From NCBI GenBank assembly GCA_902806565.1, contig CADCXA010000006.1, positions 1,426,001 to 1,490,000 on the forward strand: a stretch of DNA of 64,000 bases, read 5' to 3'. The translations under genes were made by a program, and so were the position numbers. The notes under the pieces are model-generated. The model was not told where the DNA came from, did no database searches, and saw only the letters and a program-made list of their open reading frames with translations. This document shows positions 1 to 12,096 of the stretch, piece by piece (position 1 is the stretch's first letter; each line of letters starts with the position of its first letter). Source of the stretch: Hypoxylon rubiginosum (lineage: Eukaryota > Ascomycota > Sordariomycetes > Xylariales > Hypoxylaceae).

Positions 1-1312
1 AGGTCGGGGGTCGCACATATAGGGGATCTTGTCTTGATAATTCAGTTTTTGACCGCCACTACTCCAAGATTCAGTAGCCACTCAACCAGGTCAACCAGTA
101 TATTAGGTAGCCATAGATGATGAATAGGAGGTACCTTTTGGAGTTGGACATTGGAGATTGGAGGCTATCAAAAAAGTTGAGCATCACAGCCCCGGAAGCT
201 GACGATAGGGATTCGCCATTGGGCGGGCTCAGGCGGGGCTAGCGGGTGGAAAGCCTGCGGCTAAACCTTGTAGGGTAGTAGGAATAGCGGGGGCTGTGCT
301 TATTTTTGTACATACATACCTGTATGTATTTGTATTTTTGGGCTGTACCCAAGTGCCAAGTTAGCGTCGAATATGTACATACATACAATACAATAACCTC
401 CCCTACCTCATTATCTACCTTGTACAGCCATACCTAACTCCATACTCCGTCCTTGCCATTGACGATGACGATCGGTTTAGGTACCTGGCTATCATTTAGT
501 GTCTCATTTCCTAGTCCTGATTGGTAGCGGAGTACTTCCCAGCACTAAGATAAATTGTCATCTAGCCTGTGCGAGCTTCGCTTTTCTTTGTCCAAGCCAC
601 CTACAGCTCCGAGGGACCAAGCAACCAAGGTCAGCCATCAGTTGCCCATCCGTCCATCAGTCCATCTCTCCCAACTTGTATAATTAGTAAGGACAAGACG
701 GGTATGAGAGTATGATTAGTCTGAAAACCAGAACTGAAAATTGGTAGTGGCCTTGAATAAGAAAAAAAAAACAGCAGTTCAAGATCATTTCAAGATCATT
801 TCGGTCCTTTCCTTCTACACTAGTTTCCTTTCAGGCCTTTTTCTGCCCTTTTGCGCCTCTGCTCCTTTACAGTAATTTACAAATTGCCCAGCAAAGCTCC
901 GACCAGTCAACCACCACGCGACCGTTTCCCCCGCCGATCGCAACAAGACGACTAAGAACAGGGTGAACTGGGTGATTGGAGCGGAAAGGCCTGCAAGCAT
1001 TGGTCCAGACGTCACTTCGGTCAGCAGGGAGCAGGGGGAGAACCCATACCCATCTACCCATCTCCAAGCACCAAGCACCAAAGTACCAAGCCCCAAAGGC
1101 CCGTGTGCACCGGAACAAGTAGCTGTACATTGCATCGATCTGGTCAATTTTTATCTCCTCCAACTTCTGTTTTTTTCCCTTCCTACAACCACACATCGTC
1201 GTACTCGACAACTTCCCACGCTCCTCCTCGCCCGCGACTCTGGCCTGAGACCTGAAATCTAGCCGGACGCGAACGCTTTCTATTCAATAAGGGCGACGGT
1301 CTAGTACTCGTC
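1..1312. other. Intergenic region and SSO1 5' flank
   Basis: No reading frame here has family character; the short open frames on both strands overlap each other and look like chance. Near 300-390 there are TACATACATACCTGTATG-like repeats. The last ~500 bases before the SSO1 start are pyrimidine-rich on the plus strand, as is usual for fungal leaders, so this part probably holds the SSO1 promoter and 5' UTR. Confidence 0.6.
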
Positions 1313-2400
1313 ATGTCTTACGGTCAATATCAAGGCAACCCTTACCAGCAAGGCCCTTCGGCCGAGCAGGGTTATGGTTACGACCAAGTAAGCAAAATAG
1401 CATCGTCGCCATCGACGCCGAGTGCGCACGAGCACGGGTCGATAGTTATCTGACAACTAACAATTATATAGGAGCATGAGCTGCAGAGCTATCCTCAGCA
1501 AACAGGTTCGGACACGCTAGCACAACAAGACTTCCTCGGTCGGATTCAATTTCTACGTAATGAGATCGGTACGCTTTCGAGCAATGTGCGATCAATTGCA
1601 TCGCTGCATCAACGCGCGTTAGCCGAGGCCGACGGTGGCGTCGCCTCGCAACAACTAGAACGCATCGTCGCCGACACGCAAACGTTGAACGGCGGTATCC
1701 GCGACCAGCTCAAATTCCTAGCAAATGACGCCAACAGGACAACCGGCGCCGGCCACAGTCTAAAGGAGCGACAAGTTGCCACCATCAAAGCCGAATTTGA
1801 GCGCGAATTGCGCAACTACCAAGAGGAAGAAGGTTCCTATAGTCAACGATACCGTGACCAGATCGCCCGTCAATACCGCATTGTCAACCCCGATGCTACT
1901 GAGGATGAAGTCCATATGGCAACCGAAGCTGACTGGGGTAATGAGGGTGTTTTCCAGACCGCCGTACGTTTTTCTGTCACCCAATCTTTTGATTTCCCCC
2001 CATAGGTACTTTGTAACAAAGGTGATGCTGACGCGAGATGCAGCTCCGAACCAACCGTACCGGTCAAGCCTCAACGGTCCTCGGCGCTGTGCGCGCACGC
2101 CACAACGAGCTACAACGCATCGAGAAGACTATTGTAGAACTAGCACAGATGTTCCAAGATCTCGCTATATTAGTCGAGCAACAAGAACCTCTGGTGGAGG
2201 AGGCCGCTACTAACGCCGAGAACACTAGCAAGTATATCGAAGAGGGCAACACGCACGTGAAGAAAGGAATCATCCACGCCCGCAACCGCCGCAAGTGGAA
2301 GTGGTGGTGTCTATTCCTCGTCATCCTCATCATCTGCATTGGCGTTGCTATCGGTGTCGGCGTGGCAGCTGGGAACGGAGCATTCAGAAAAAACAACTAA
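1313..2400 (+). CDS. sso1: Plasma-membrane t-SNARE, syntaxin/Sso1 family
   Basis: Three exons (1313-1387, 1472-1963, 2044-2400) with GT-AG introns of 84 and 80 nt give a 307-residue protein; all phases close. It is a Qa-SNARE expected to pair with Sec9 and Snc-type SNAREs in exocytic fusion at the plasma membrane. The N-terminus is short and rich in Q, G and Y. The middle is the helical Habc region. A SNARE helix follows from about residue 205, starting around RARHNELQRIE, with the ionic-layer glutamine in the VEQQEPLVEEA stretch. A basic/aromatic juxtamembrane patch (ARNRRKWKWWC) leads into one C-terminal membrane anchor of about 20 residues and a short tail ending KNN. The ATG at 1313 opens the only frame that splices cleanly into the SNARE exons. 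Family assignment is firm; Sso1 rather than an endosomal syntaxin is inferred from the EADWGNEGVFQ and polybasic signature. Confidence 0.93.
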
Positions 2401-3391
2401 ACTCCAGATCTAGAACGGTCTCTCTCACCATGGGTGGACATGAATCAAAAAGGCGGCATTTCTTTTTCTCTTTTCCCCCTTTTCTTCCCTCGTGGGACAT
2501 CATCATGACCTGGGCCAGAACTATCAGGTCACGCGGAAGATAGGCATATTCCAGTAGAACCGTATTAATTTTCCCGACCTTCCGCCCGATTGATATAGGA
2601 GCCGAACGGAGCTCCCGGCCCCCTTCGTTGATGCACAGAGGGACGAAGGGTCCTTAATGCATTATTTTTCTTTTCTTATGTACGCATAGTTTTCTCGTAC
2701 GGGTCCTCTCTCGCCGTATAAGGCGGCCACGGTTTTGTTGGATCTTTTCTCGGGGTGAACGGTCCAGAGTTAGAACGGGCTGGTATTGTAGATAGGTCAA
2801 ATACGTACGCCCGTATGGTGTCTTTTTTTTTCCTTTGACTTTCGGCATGATCCCGTCCATGCATAAAACTCTACGCGCCCTTGTTAAGCTCGCACATTGA
2901 AGTTTTGAACCCCAGCATCCAAGGACATGGTTGAAAAGCATTTGAGTCTATTGGCTTGCACTGATCTGAAACAAGGTATGTAGGCCTGGAGGCAAATCTG
3001 TATACCCTTCAAACTCGATCTAGATGCTGGGATGTATATGGCCTGGCATTATTCGTCTGAAGTCGCGGATAGCCCGGATAACCCCACGACTTGAGGCTCT
3101 CGTAGAGCTAAACCCGCCTTCCGATAGCTCGTTATATACCTAACCCAGGCAGAAATACAGAAGCATCGAGAGATCTCTTGGGATCAAGTCGCCACGTTGT
3201 AGTCCCAATAGAGAATAGAGACAACACTTTATTGCCACTGATTCAGAGCTGGCAGGCTGGTAAGAATACACAATAATTAAGTCTCCATAACCCTACTGAA
3301 TAGTATACATTATCGTGATAACCAAGCGTCTATTTCAAGCGCCCGTCTAACCACTTAAGCGAATCTTTAGGTACCCCGGTTTTTGAGCTGC
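2401..3391. other. Convergent 3' intergenic spacer
   Basis: The spacer lies between the tail-to-tail genes SSO1 and the sedolisin gene. It should contain both 3' UTRs. The open frames inside are short and have no family character. I see no repeat or RNA gene here. Confidence 0.6.
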
Positions 3392-5568
3392 TTAGCCGCG
3401 CGCGGCGATGCAGTTTCCCGTGTCCTTGCAAGCTACGCTCGACAGCGCAACGCCGGGAGCCACTTTCTCCAGCAGCTTGTCGAATAACGGGGTCCCGAGT
3501 CCCGTCACTGGGTCCCATCCCTCGGTCGCATTCCAGCCTGCTCCGGCCACGAAGGGTGCCGGTAGGCCGCTGTAGACTACAAGGATGTTAGCGTATCGCG
3601 TGTAAGTAAAGGGACGAGAGAATGGTCATGGACGTACTATCTCTACCGGTGCATCCCTTGCTGCCGCCCAGCACGATGTCGGTGAGCCCGCCGTCGACGG
3701 CCTCGCTGTAGAGCCAGGGGTTGAGGAAGCCGAGGGGGCTCTGGCCGCTCTTGATGCGGGCGTTGTTGAGCAGGCTGACGAGGGCGGCGAAGGTGGGCGC
3801 CGACGCCGACGTGCCGCCGACCTTGATGAGCTGGCCCTGGGTGAACACACTAAAATTACGCCCCTGGGCTGCGACGTCCGGGAACCCGCGGCCGGTCCGG
3901 TTGTACAGGCCGGCGAAGGTGTCGCCGATGCTGTCCACGTACGCGGCCACGGCCGCCTTCTGGTACTCGGGGATCGGGAAGATGTCCGAGAAGCCGCCGG
4001 ACGAGAAGGAGACGGCGTGCTCGGGCGCCACGCCCACGGTGCCGCCGACCGCCGTCACGGTCGGGCACGCGGCCGGGAAGATGGGTAGCAGGCGGGTCGT
4101 GTTCTTACCGTCGTTCGTCTGGCACGCGCTCCCGGGGCCGGTGCTGCGAGAAAAGAGAGTTAATTTCCACGGCTCGGTCGAAGGTTCGGGTAAGGTTAGA
4201 TATTTTAAAAAGAAAAAAGAAAAAATTTTCGAGAGAACTTACTCTCCGGAACTGAAGAGGACGGAGACGCCGCGGGCACCCAGCTGCCCGAACATGGTGC
4301 ATACCTTCTCGACGTAGGTCCGAGGTACGGACTGCTCGTCCTCGCCGTACGACGTGGTCAACGTGTGCGGGAGCTCCTCGTCGGGCAGGTCCAAGAGGTA
4401 CGTGAGATACTCGAGATACGGCTCGTTGGATCCAGTAGCGGGGTCAGGTTGGCTAGTTCAGATCAGCTTACAAAAACGAAATCCGCGAAAAGGAGGGAGG
4501 CAGGGCTGGTATAGGCTTTCTTACTCGAGATCGGGAACCAGCGGTCCGCGGCCTCCAGTAGAATAGTAGCGGATTTCCGTGTTGAACCCCAACGAAGCTC
4601 CGTATTGCATATCCAGATTGGCTTCGATATCGTCGTCGACGGAATCTGTCTGGTTGTCCAACCCTCCGTTGACTAAGACGGTGGTGAAATTCTGGTTGAG
4701 GGCATACGGGGCGAATTGCTCGAGGAATTGATCCAGAGCATCGTGCTTGGCGTACTCCTCCAAGAAGCCGCTGATGCCGAAGATGGTCGGGACGCTGGCA
4801 TCCGCAACCGTGTCACCTACGTTGTACAGAGCCCTCAAGCATTCGGGGGTTATGGTGGTGTTGCAGAAGGTCACGTTCAGGTCCTGGCTAGGGATCTCGG
4901 CGGCGACTTGGAGAAACTGGGCGATCTCTTGCTTGTCGAAAACCTCGAGGACCTCCACGGCCTGCGGTTTCATCTGGCCGAATCTGGTAGTCGGCTGGAT
5001 CATGGTGATGTGAGACCTGACCTCCTCGGGCACGGAATAGCTATTTCGGGTTAGCGAATCGCCCCCCAATGCTGGTCAATCAGTCAGGGGTGTTAATGGC
5101 GGCATACTGCAGAGTTCGAACCCGCCGAGCGTCCGTACCGACGTGGTTGTACACCTGGAAATCAGTGCTCAGCAGGCTTCCCGCCTTTCGCACCGTAGTT
5201 TTGAAATTAACCCATTCTCCATTGTTTTCGATATCCGAGGAGGGGACGCCCGATGTCTCAAGCCATTCCAGCACAGCGGCGGTCGACTCCTCCCTCGGCT
5301 TCATCATTTCCTTCACCTCGTCACGCGACATATGCTGTCCGTACAAAGCGTGCTGAGGAGTGGAAATGTCATAGAGGGTCTGCTCAAACCGGTCCAGGTT
5401 GGGCTGCTCGAGAGCGATGCGCAGCTTGATTACTTGGTCTGGGTTCGCGTTCTTGATCTTTCTCCAACCCATGGGCACCTTTGGCAGAGACTCGACGGTG
5501 ACATCTTTGCTTTCGGCGACAGCCTGAAGCAGCGCGACGGCTGCATAAATGAATGAACGGCCCTTCAT
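3392..5568 (-). CDS. Secreted sedolisin (S53 family) serine-carboxyl peptidase
   Basis: Five exons on the minus strand (5568-5108, 5040-4525, 4452-4243, 4143-3638, 3576-3392) with introns of 67, 72, 99 and 61 nt encode 625 residues with consistent phases. Residues 1-18 form a signal peptide (basic start, hydrophobic core, AVA end). A prodomain of the Pro-kumamolisin type covers about 30-180, with the [12 protein letters not shown] element. The peptidase domain has the S53 catalytic set: Glu293 and Asp297 in EANLDMQYG, Asp396 in SSGDTGPG and Ser508 in GGTSASAP. The C-terminal calcium site is represented by D564-I565 and [11 protein letters not shown]. Several NxT/NxS sites fit secretion. Secreted fungal relatives are acid tripeptidyl-peptidases or aorsin-like endopeptidases; which activity applies cannot be read from sequence. 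Splicing of the first intron replaces a premature TGA with the RTLHYSVPEEV junction typical of the family. Confidence 0.93.
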
Positions 5569-6293
5569 TGTAAGCTATGTGGAAGACCAAAAGAATGTGG
5601 CAGCAGTAAGGAGTGGTAAAAGGGCCAGCTACGTCTTCACCATGAGATTGGAAGTTGAAGGGAAGATAAGGAACAGGAACCCGAAGTTGAAATTGTGATT
5701 CAAAATATTCTGATACGCGTAATAATACGTGACGCAGGGAGCAAGCGATATATGTATTTACTCGGATGGTAACTCAGACATTCGCACAGGCTAGGGTAAG
5801 TAAACACACTGTCCCATCCCTTTTCGAAGTCAACTTAAGCTTCGCAAGGAGGAAGGCTCAGAGTATTATAAATGATAACTCAAGCTACATATCTCGTCGC
5901 ATTGAGGCAATGGCCCTCGTCAATGCAAGTTAGTAAGCCTTCCCAGGTTGCCAGGTATACGTGGAAAAACTACACGACACGAGGGTTAAATTAAAAATTT
6001 ATGCTGTGTTTACCATCATCGGCTTGAGGCACTTCCATCCCGCGCAGGGGGTTAGCTCGAAGCCCGGTACTTGCACAGACTATACCCGACCATCTACCTG
6101 CCAATATGGGAGGCGTTATGGCCAATCAGAAAAAGGAAGAATCAGTCCTTATCTGCGCTGAGAATCCTAGGAAAGCGACAACGTTCGAGTTAAGCAAGAC
6201 TAGTGGATGAGGATCAAATTAGATAGTGTCGATCACGCCCGTGATCAGCGTTCCTAGTTGCAGTTTTAGGACCAGCTATTGAAGCCCCTATCT

Positions 6294-6318
6294 TATATAT
6301 ATATATATATATATATAT
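6294..6318. repeat. (TA)n microsatellite
   Basis: Uninterrupted TA dinucleotide run of 25 bases within the gene-poor region. Confidence 0.95.
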
Positions 6319-9300
6319 GCAATTAACGGTATATACGAGATAAAGGAGTAATTTATACCACCTATAAGGTACCTCGCGTACGGTCACTACGCCGCCTCAA
6401 ATTGTCTCTGTTGTACAATGCCTATCTCGTCAAGTGTCATTTCGCCAGCACGTCGAGACTTAACATCATATACGATTATAGGGAAGAGCAGTAGATGATC
6501 AAGAGGCTGAGCAATTGAACACTTATATTACTACCCAAGGTGCTTAGGACTTGAATGCACTAACCGATGCAGGTAGTAAGCACCAGCACCACCGATCACT
6601 AACGAATCCTGCTTCTCAGCTGGTCCTTTTTCGCTTGTTCATTCCTTTCTCTGCCCGAATACGTCAAGGTTTCTGTGCTCTCGGTAGATGCGAAGGGTAC
6701 TCACCTCCTTTTCTAGGCAGCTTGGTAACGATACCGTTATGTTTGCGTCGCTAGTGAAACGAGCCACAGAGGGCGCGTTAGCCCGATCCAGTCGTTGGTG
6801 TTTGCCATACGAATCTAGGGTGCTCATGATGTCGAACTTGCTAGGTAGCTTATGACCGCATTAGCATGGCTAAACCAGTCTCTTACATGCCTCATAATGA
6901 CAATTATACCCAGGTATCCGGCGATCAAGGTCAAGAAATAGTAAAGCAGGTATCATTTTCAATACACTTAATAGTATAGAGGTACCCGCCCTGGGATTAA
7001 TGACTCTTCGTTTTCTCGAGATGTCAAAAGTAAGAAAATATGAGGCATCATCTCCCTGGTGTCTGTCTCAGTGTAAGTGAAATTGGTCAAGTTGATAATT
7101 CCACGGTTTGACTATGAGCACCATCCTATAGTAACGTTCAAGATATCCCACCACAATTATCTTTACATTACCTAGAATTCTGTCAGTTTTGTAGTCTATT
7201 CAAAAATGTGCTATCTGCTCAGAACCAAGGTAGGTAGAGAGTAATATCTTCTGTAATAAACATTCCTTGGGATTTATAGTGAGCTAATAAGTGATATTTC
7301 GTAACTTTTCTCTTCCCTAGACTATGAGTGACGCTTCATATCCACCGTAATACTGTCAAAGAACATACTTGTCATTCATTAATATTATAAGTCATTGGCT
7401 ACGCACAGAAAGTCCCTATTGATAGAGGCAAAGAATGGTAAAATCTGTGATTCAAGTGACCTATTGTGCAAGGCGTACGACTCAAGAACGTATCTAGGCT
7501 GACCAGAATGTGATATTTTATACTAGCGAATGTATGATACAACGATGAAGAAAGGTATTGTACAGACAACGTAAAATCCAAAAGGTTGAATGCTATTACA
7601 ATGTCAGAACTATAGCCCTCGTTGGGCTACAGACCTGTTGGTCACCCTTAGAGACCAGATAGGAGTCACGGAGCCTTCATGGCCATGATAGGGGCTAAGG
7701 GACCTGGATAGGGGTTACAGGCTTATGGGTATGAAGGAAGGGATAGGTCTCTTTGCCCCGACCTTCTGTATATACATGGTACTTGGTAGCCCCCTAGGTT
7801 CGTAGCTCTTCGTGCAACAACATAGTTGTTTCCTTATCGCATGGTTGGCTTCGTGACATATAACACCTGAAGAAACGATGCTATTACTGAATCTTAGGAG
7901 TTCCCCTTTTCCTATCATTTAGCGATAGTTTCCCAACTTCAATGTGCTATTTGAGGATAACATGATATGCCATCTAATTTTTACTCAAAGCTATCATAGT
8001 CCGCCCACCTACAATCAGGTCTTTGACGAAGGGATGTCGATATGGAGAATAACTCACACTTTCCGACATATAGTATCCAAGATTTATGTACTTACCTTAT
8101 ATGGCACACATACGTAATCCTAGTATCGCCAGGTCATTGACGCCGCAAAGCCGCAGTTAGGGACTGTGGTAAAACCGGCATCATCGTAGTATACACAGCG
8201 ATGCCACAGAATAATCTTGCTAACCTTAACTGGCACTACCCTTTCCTTGAGTCCAGACCATTAGTTTCAGTTTCAAAGTAGTACAGTAACCCCTTTTCCA
8301 TGTTCACTCGCATAGCTCGTGCTGAACATATCCACGTAAAAGATTTTAATGTTAACCTATAGTAGTTGTATTTAAAGGTAACTAGGAGAGAAAGGACGTT
8401 CAATATTAGGCCGCTAGCTTGTTCTTATGTACCTAAGTAGTATTGTCGTCAAGGTTGACTCGGAAGTGACCAATGACCAAAGCCTCTTATTGATCAATGC
8501 CAGCCTAGAATACAACTTCGTTACCAACCCTTACCCTTGCATGTCAACTTTAACTCCGAGCGGCACATATGAATTTCAGGGCTACCAAGATGACGAGCTA
8601 GCTGTTCGCCTAACTGCCCTTGTCACTTGGCCTATTCCTCCGTGTTGATATAGCTTGTCAGGCACTTACACATGTGTCACTACCCTTTTCGACTTAATAC
8701 GAATCCAACGATCCGACTTATTTAATCTGTAGTTACCTAATCTGAGTTGACGGCCAGGCTCATCGTAAGGTGGAGAGAGTGCTGAAGCTCTTGAGATGTG
8801 ATGTAACTTGAAACGTTGATCTTATCAGTTTAGGCTTGTGAAAGACTCAAATCTTGCAACCGTCAAGGTAAGGCATCATGTTCGAATGCTACCATTCGTT
8901 AACGAACAATAGTTATTCGGGATATCCATTTCTGTTCCACACTTGTGCATGTCTAGGTACTTAACCAACTCTAAGCTCTCGGAAACGTTCGTCTTCGTTT
9001 TTTCGATTTCATTCCTCGCATAAAAAAAACTCACTTAGTTCACCTTCAACGATCATGGCAGAACACAGATTTTCTACTCGGCCGTCCCTTAATAAAGATG
9101 CAGCAAAATTCATAGCTACGCCCAATATCAGAAACGAAACTATACGAAAGCCACTGTCATAGGTATAGTCTTCGGGGTTGTAATCGGTGGCATAAGAAGC
9201 ACAAGATCATCCTTAGTCTTGAGAAAGAGGTGCTTCAAAAAGGAATTGACCCCCAAACCGGTACCAATTAACAGGTAGTTATAAATCGCAGGGCGAGGAA

Positions 9301-9800
9301 ATTAAACCAACGAGCAAATGTATCTGGGACTCAGATTTGTATTGATTTAGAGAGCTGGCCACATGATGCAAATTCCGACACAGGTGTATTTGAAAACATA
9401 ATGCAAACTTTATCACGTAGTTCTCGGAAGTATCTATACAAATGGAATATACCTGAGAGGTAGTTTATATGAGATTCTTGTTCTGTAAGTCAATACGATT
9501 TGGACTTATTTAATCTGGCTTAGACTGAGAGAAAACAACAACAATTGGCTTACCTTAAAGGCATCTTATAATTACTAACACAATTGTATGGTATACACGA
9601 GGTCAATGGATCGTAAGAATACCAACCTCTCTTTCAAATGACGTTTCTTTCCCACTTTTTCTTCTTCCTTCCCATCACTACGGGCGTAAACGGTGTGAAG
9701 TATCGTAGAGCAATATGGATCACATGTGCAAGTTCATTTTAAAGAATATATTCGTTTGGCATCCATAATGTGTCTATCGTTGAATGCTTTGAATCGAGCA

Positions 9801-10085
9801 TTATGTGTAGGTTGGCTCGATAGATGGACCACCGCCACTTGAGCGGTGTACTAAAAATCCCCTGTCCTCGGCGGTCCAGTAGAGCACCCAGCAACCTCCT
9901 GAGATTTGCCAACCGATACCATCAAAAGGAACGCCCTCAAGTCCTGGGATATCGACGCCTAATGACCAAGTTTCATGCAGCCAACCTGTACAAGCCCCCT
10001 TAACCGTAAACCCCCGACGCCAGGTGTTTTTTGAGTGGATCATATCACCGTGGAATGTCTGTAGTGGCCTGATGGCCGGAAAGTA
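9801..10085 (-). other. Orphan open reading frame, unknown, aromatic- and glycine-rich
   Basis: From the ATG at 10043 the frame encodes 80 residues. The same frame stays open upstream to about 10115, through the 3' end of the RVS167 gene. The composition looks like protein rather than chance: Trp recurs (NTWRRG, GWLHETW, IGWQ, CWVLYW) among Gly and Asp, and the frame ends in a Ser/Gly/Pro-rich tail. I do not recognise a family. It could be a gene fragment, a short secreted or cytosolic protein with an unseen first exon, or a spurious frame in the RVS167 3' UTR. There is no obvious signal peptide at the ATG. Confidence 0.3.
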
Positions 10086-10090
10086 GACCT

Positions 10091-11550
10091 CTAACCTACT
10101 TTCACATAATTGCCTGCATCGCGGTCATCAGCTCTAGTGTATCTAGCTACTGTTAATAACAAGATACGTACCGGGAAATTGGCCTTGTTTCCCATGACAC
10201 TTGCCAGTCCACCATTCGTTCTCGTTTGGCGTTCTGTTAACAATCTCTATGATATCACCTGCTCTGAAACTTATATCGTTCTCGGCTTGAGCCGAATAGT
10301 CGTATAAAGCGGTGGCAGTCTCTACGGCTGGCGCTCCGCTGAGCCGCATGGGCTTCGGTTTTGGCGGAGGAGGCTTTGGCTTTCCCGCGGCGATTGCGGC
10401 CAAACCTGGCGAGCTGGGACCGCCTAGGGGCGGAGACATTGGCGACTTCAACGCAGATGCTGCGGAGTATGGTGGCGGAGGGTTCTCGACGACATCGGAT
10501 TGTGATTGTTGGCCGTATTTTACCGCTGCTAAGCTTTGTGTGGCTGACGGAGGACCGGCAGTGAGTAGTCCAGCAGGCTGTGGTCCAGCTTCAATTGCCG
10601 CTGGCTTGTTCCCATACTTCGGTGGCGGTTTCTTCTGACCACTCGTCTTGAATCGAACGATGGTAAGCTGTTCCGTATGCTCTTGAATATCTGCTCGCTT
10701 CTTCATGAAGGCCTCCTCCACATCAAGTGTCAGGTCGAAATATCCGATATCGCAATGCTGCATCTTCTCGTGGAGGGTATAAAAGATGTTTAGCTGCATG
10801 TAGTAGAATGATTGGAATAGCGGCTTGATGAATTGGCTCTCGAGGGTGAACAGTTTCGGCAGTTCGTCTTTCAATAAGTCGTTGAAGTAATTGAATTCTT
10901 GGGTGGCTTGCTCGACCTCGCTCTCGGCCTTCCACAGAGCCTTCTCATCCTTGGCGCTCTTGTCTTTCTTTTCTTGTATCTTCTTGAGTGTCGCATTGCG
11001 ACGATCGAAGTCTAGTTTTTTGTGCTCGCGCTTCGTGGCGGTCTTCCTGATGACCTTGAGAACGTCTAGTAGCTCGTTGGCGGGGCGAATGACTCGCGAA
11101 TCGATCATCTCGAGCTCGGGCTTGAGCGATTCTTGTAGGTCTTTAACGACTGCCTCGTACTCCTCACAGGCGCGAATGCCTTCGGGGTTGCCGGCGACGA
11201 CGATGGAATCGGGATCAGACATGCGGCCGGAGATGGGCTTGTAAATCTCGGTCATGGCCTTGCTGAACTCGATTTGGTGGTTGAGCATGCCGTTGATGGC
11301 CTCGAAATACTTCTGACTCTCATCGTGAAGGCGCTTGGTTTCGACCTCGAGCTCGTGGAAACGGCGCTCTGCATCGATGAATACAGGATCTTTGCTATGC
11401 TCGCCGATGTTGAATTTTTGTTTGAATTGTTGTGGCGCCTGCGTGCGCGAGGAAGCTCTGGTTAGCTATGGCGTCATCTTTTTATTTCGGGTTGGGCGCA
11501 TTGCTGCTACTCACTCGCACGACGCTCTTCTGAAAACCTCGGAAGCTCAT
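10091..11550 (-). CDS. rvs167: BAR-SH3 endocytic protein (Rvs167/hob1 family amphiphysin)
   Basis: Three exons on the minus strand (11550-11515, 11438-10172, 10113-10091; introns 76 and 58 nt) give 441 residues. The first exon supplies MSFRGFQKSVVR, and splicing then produces the APQQFKQKFN start typical of hob1/Rvs167. Residues 1 to about 245 are the membrane-curving BAR domain, highly charged and helical. About 260-380 is a Pro/Ala/Gly linker with PPPPY and PPPPKPKP elements. The C-terminal 57 residues are an SH3 domain (ALYDY, EWWTGKCHGK, GQFPGNYV). The last exon is only 23 nt and restores the conserved SH3 ending FPGNYVKVG; without it the frame runs into TYLVINSS. The family works with actin and scission proteins at endocytic sites. 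It is divergent from NFS1, sharing a 1.2-kb upstream region. Confidence 0.94.
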
Positions 11551-11646
11551 CGCTCTACAAATTCGAAAGGGTCAGATCGTGGGAGGTGTCCGATAGTCAG
11601 CGAAGGGAGGAATTGGGTTGGGGGTGGTATTGATTTGGACTGAGAA

Positions 11647-11673
11647 TATTCCGTATTCCGTATTCCGTATTCC
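11647..11673. repeat. Tandem repeat, 7-bp unit TATTCCG
   Basis: Almost four perfect head-to-tail copies of TATTCCG, about 100 bp upstream of the RVS167 start codon, so it probably lies in that gene's promoter or leader. Confidence 0.9.
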
Positions 11674-12059
11674 TAGTAATAACTAGCGAAAAGCCCAGGG
11701 CAAACCGAAATTGAATTGTGCGTTGTGCATACGCTCTACGCTAGGAATTGTCTCGTACGGTTTGATAAGTGAAGAAAAGTATTAGGACGAATAGTATTAT
11801 TGTTTAGGCAAAAGCTGTAGCTAGGCAGACGTATTAGTAGTGTGGTAAACTTGACTTGGGGTGGTCTTTTACATCAAGTGACGACGACGTCCTCGTGGCA
11901 GTGCTGCGCTCGGCTTCGCGGACAGTCCGTCAGGTTCTGTGGCTAAGCGGGCTGAATTTATACCGTCCTACCGTTGCTGTAGCGTACTTGCGATCATGTT
12001 TTACGTTTTAGCGGCCGCTGCGGCAAGACAAAGAGAAGCTTGAAGCAGGGGAGGCGAGC

Positions 12060-12096
12060 TAGGTACTTAGGTACTTAGGTACTTAGGTTTTAGGTA
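12060..12096. repeat. Tandem repeat, 8-bp unit AGGTACTT
   Basis: Three perfect copies of AGGTACTT followed by a degenerate copy. The word belongs to the AGGTAC/TAGGTA family found throughout the intergenic DNA of this window. Confidence 0.85.

Larger units (their letters stand above)
5569..10090. other. Gene-poor lower-GC intergenic region
   Basis: About 4.5 kb, visibly richer in A and T than the flanks, without a convincing intact gene. It contains a TA microsatellite at 6294-6318 and several short protein-like frames that end abruptly: minus strand about 6387-6525 (ending QQRQFEAA), plus strand from the ATG at 9054, and the aromatic-rich frame listed separately near 9.8-10.1 kb. The far left end should hold the sedolisin promoter. 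Old gene relics or decayed mobile DNA are possible, but I recognise no transposase motif. Confidence 0.5.

Noticed and set aside
815..1262. Three overlapping frames of about 100-114 codons upstream of SSO1
   Set aside because: They lie on both strands over the same DNA, in the probable SSO1 leader, and none has a domain.
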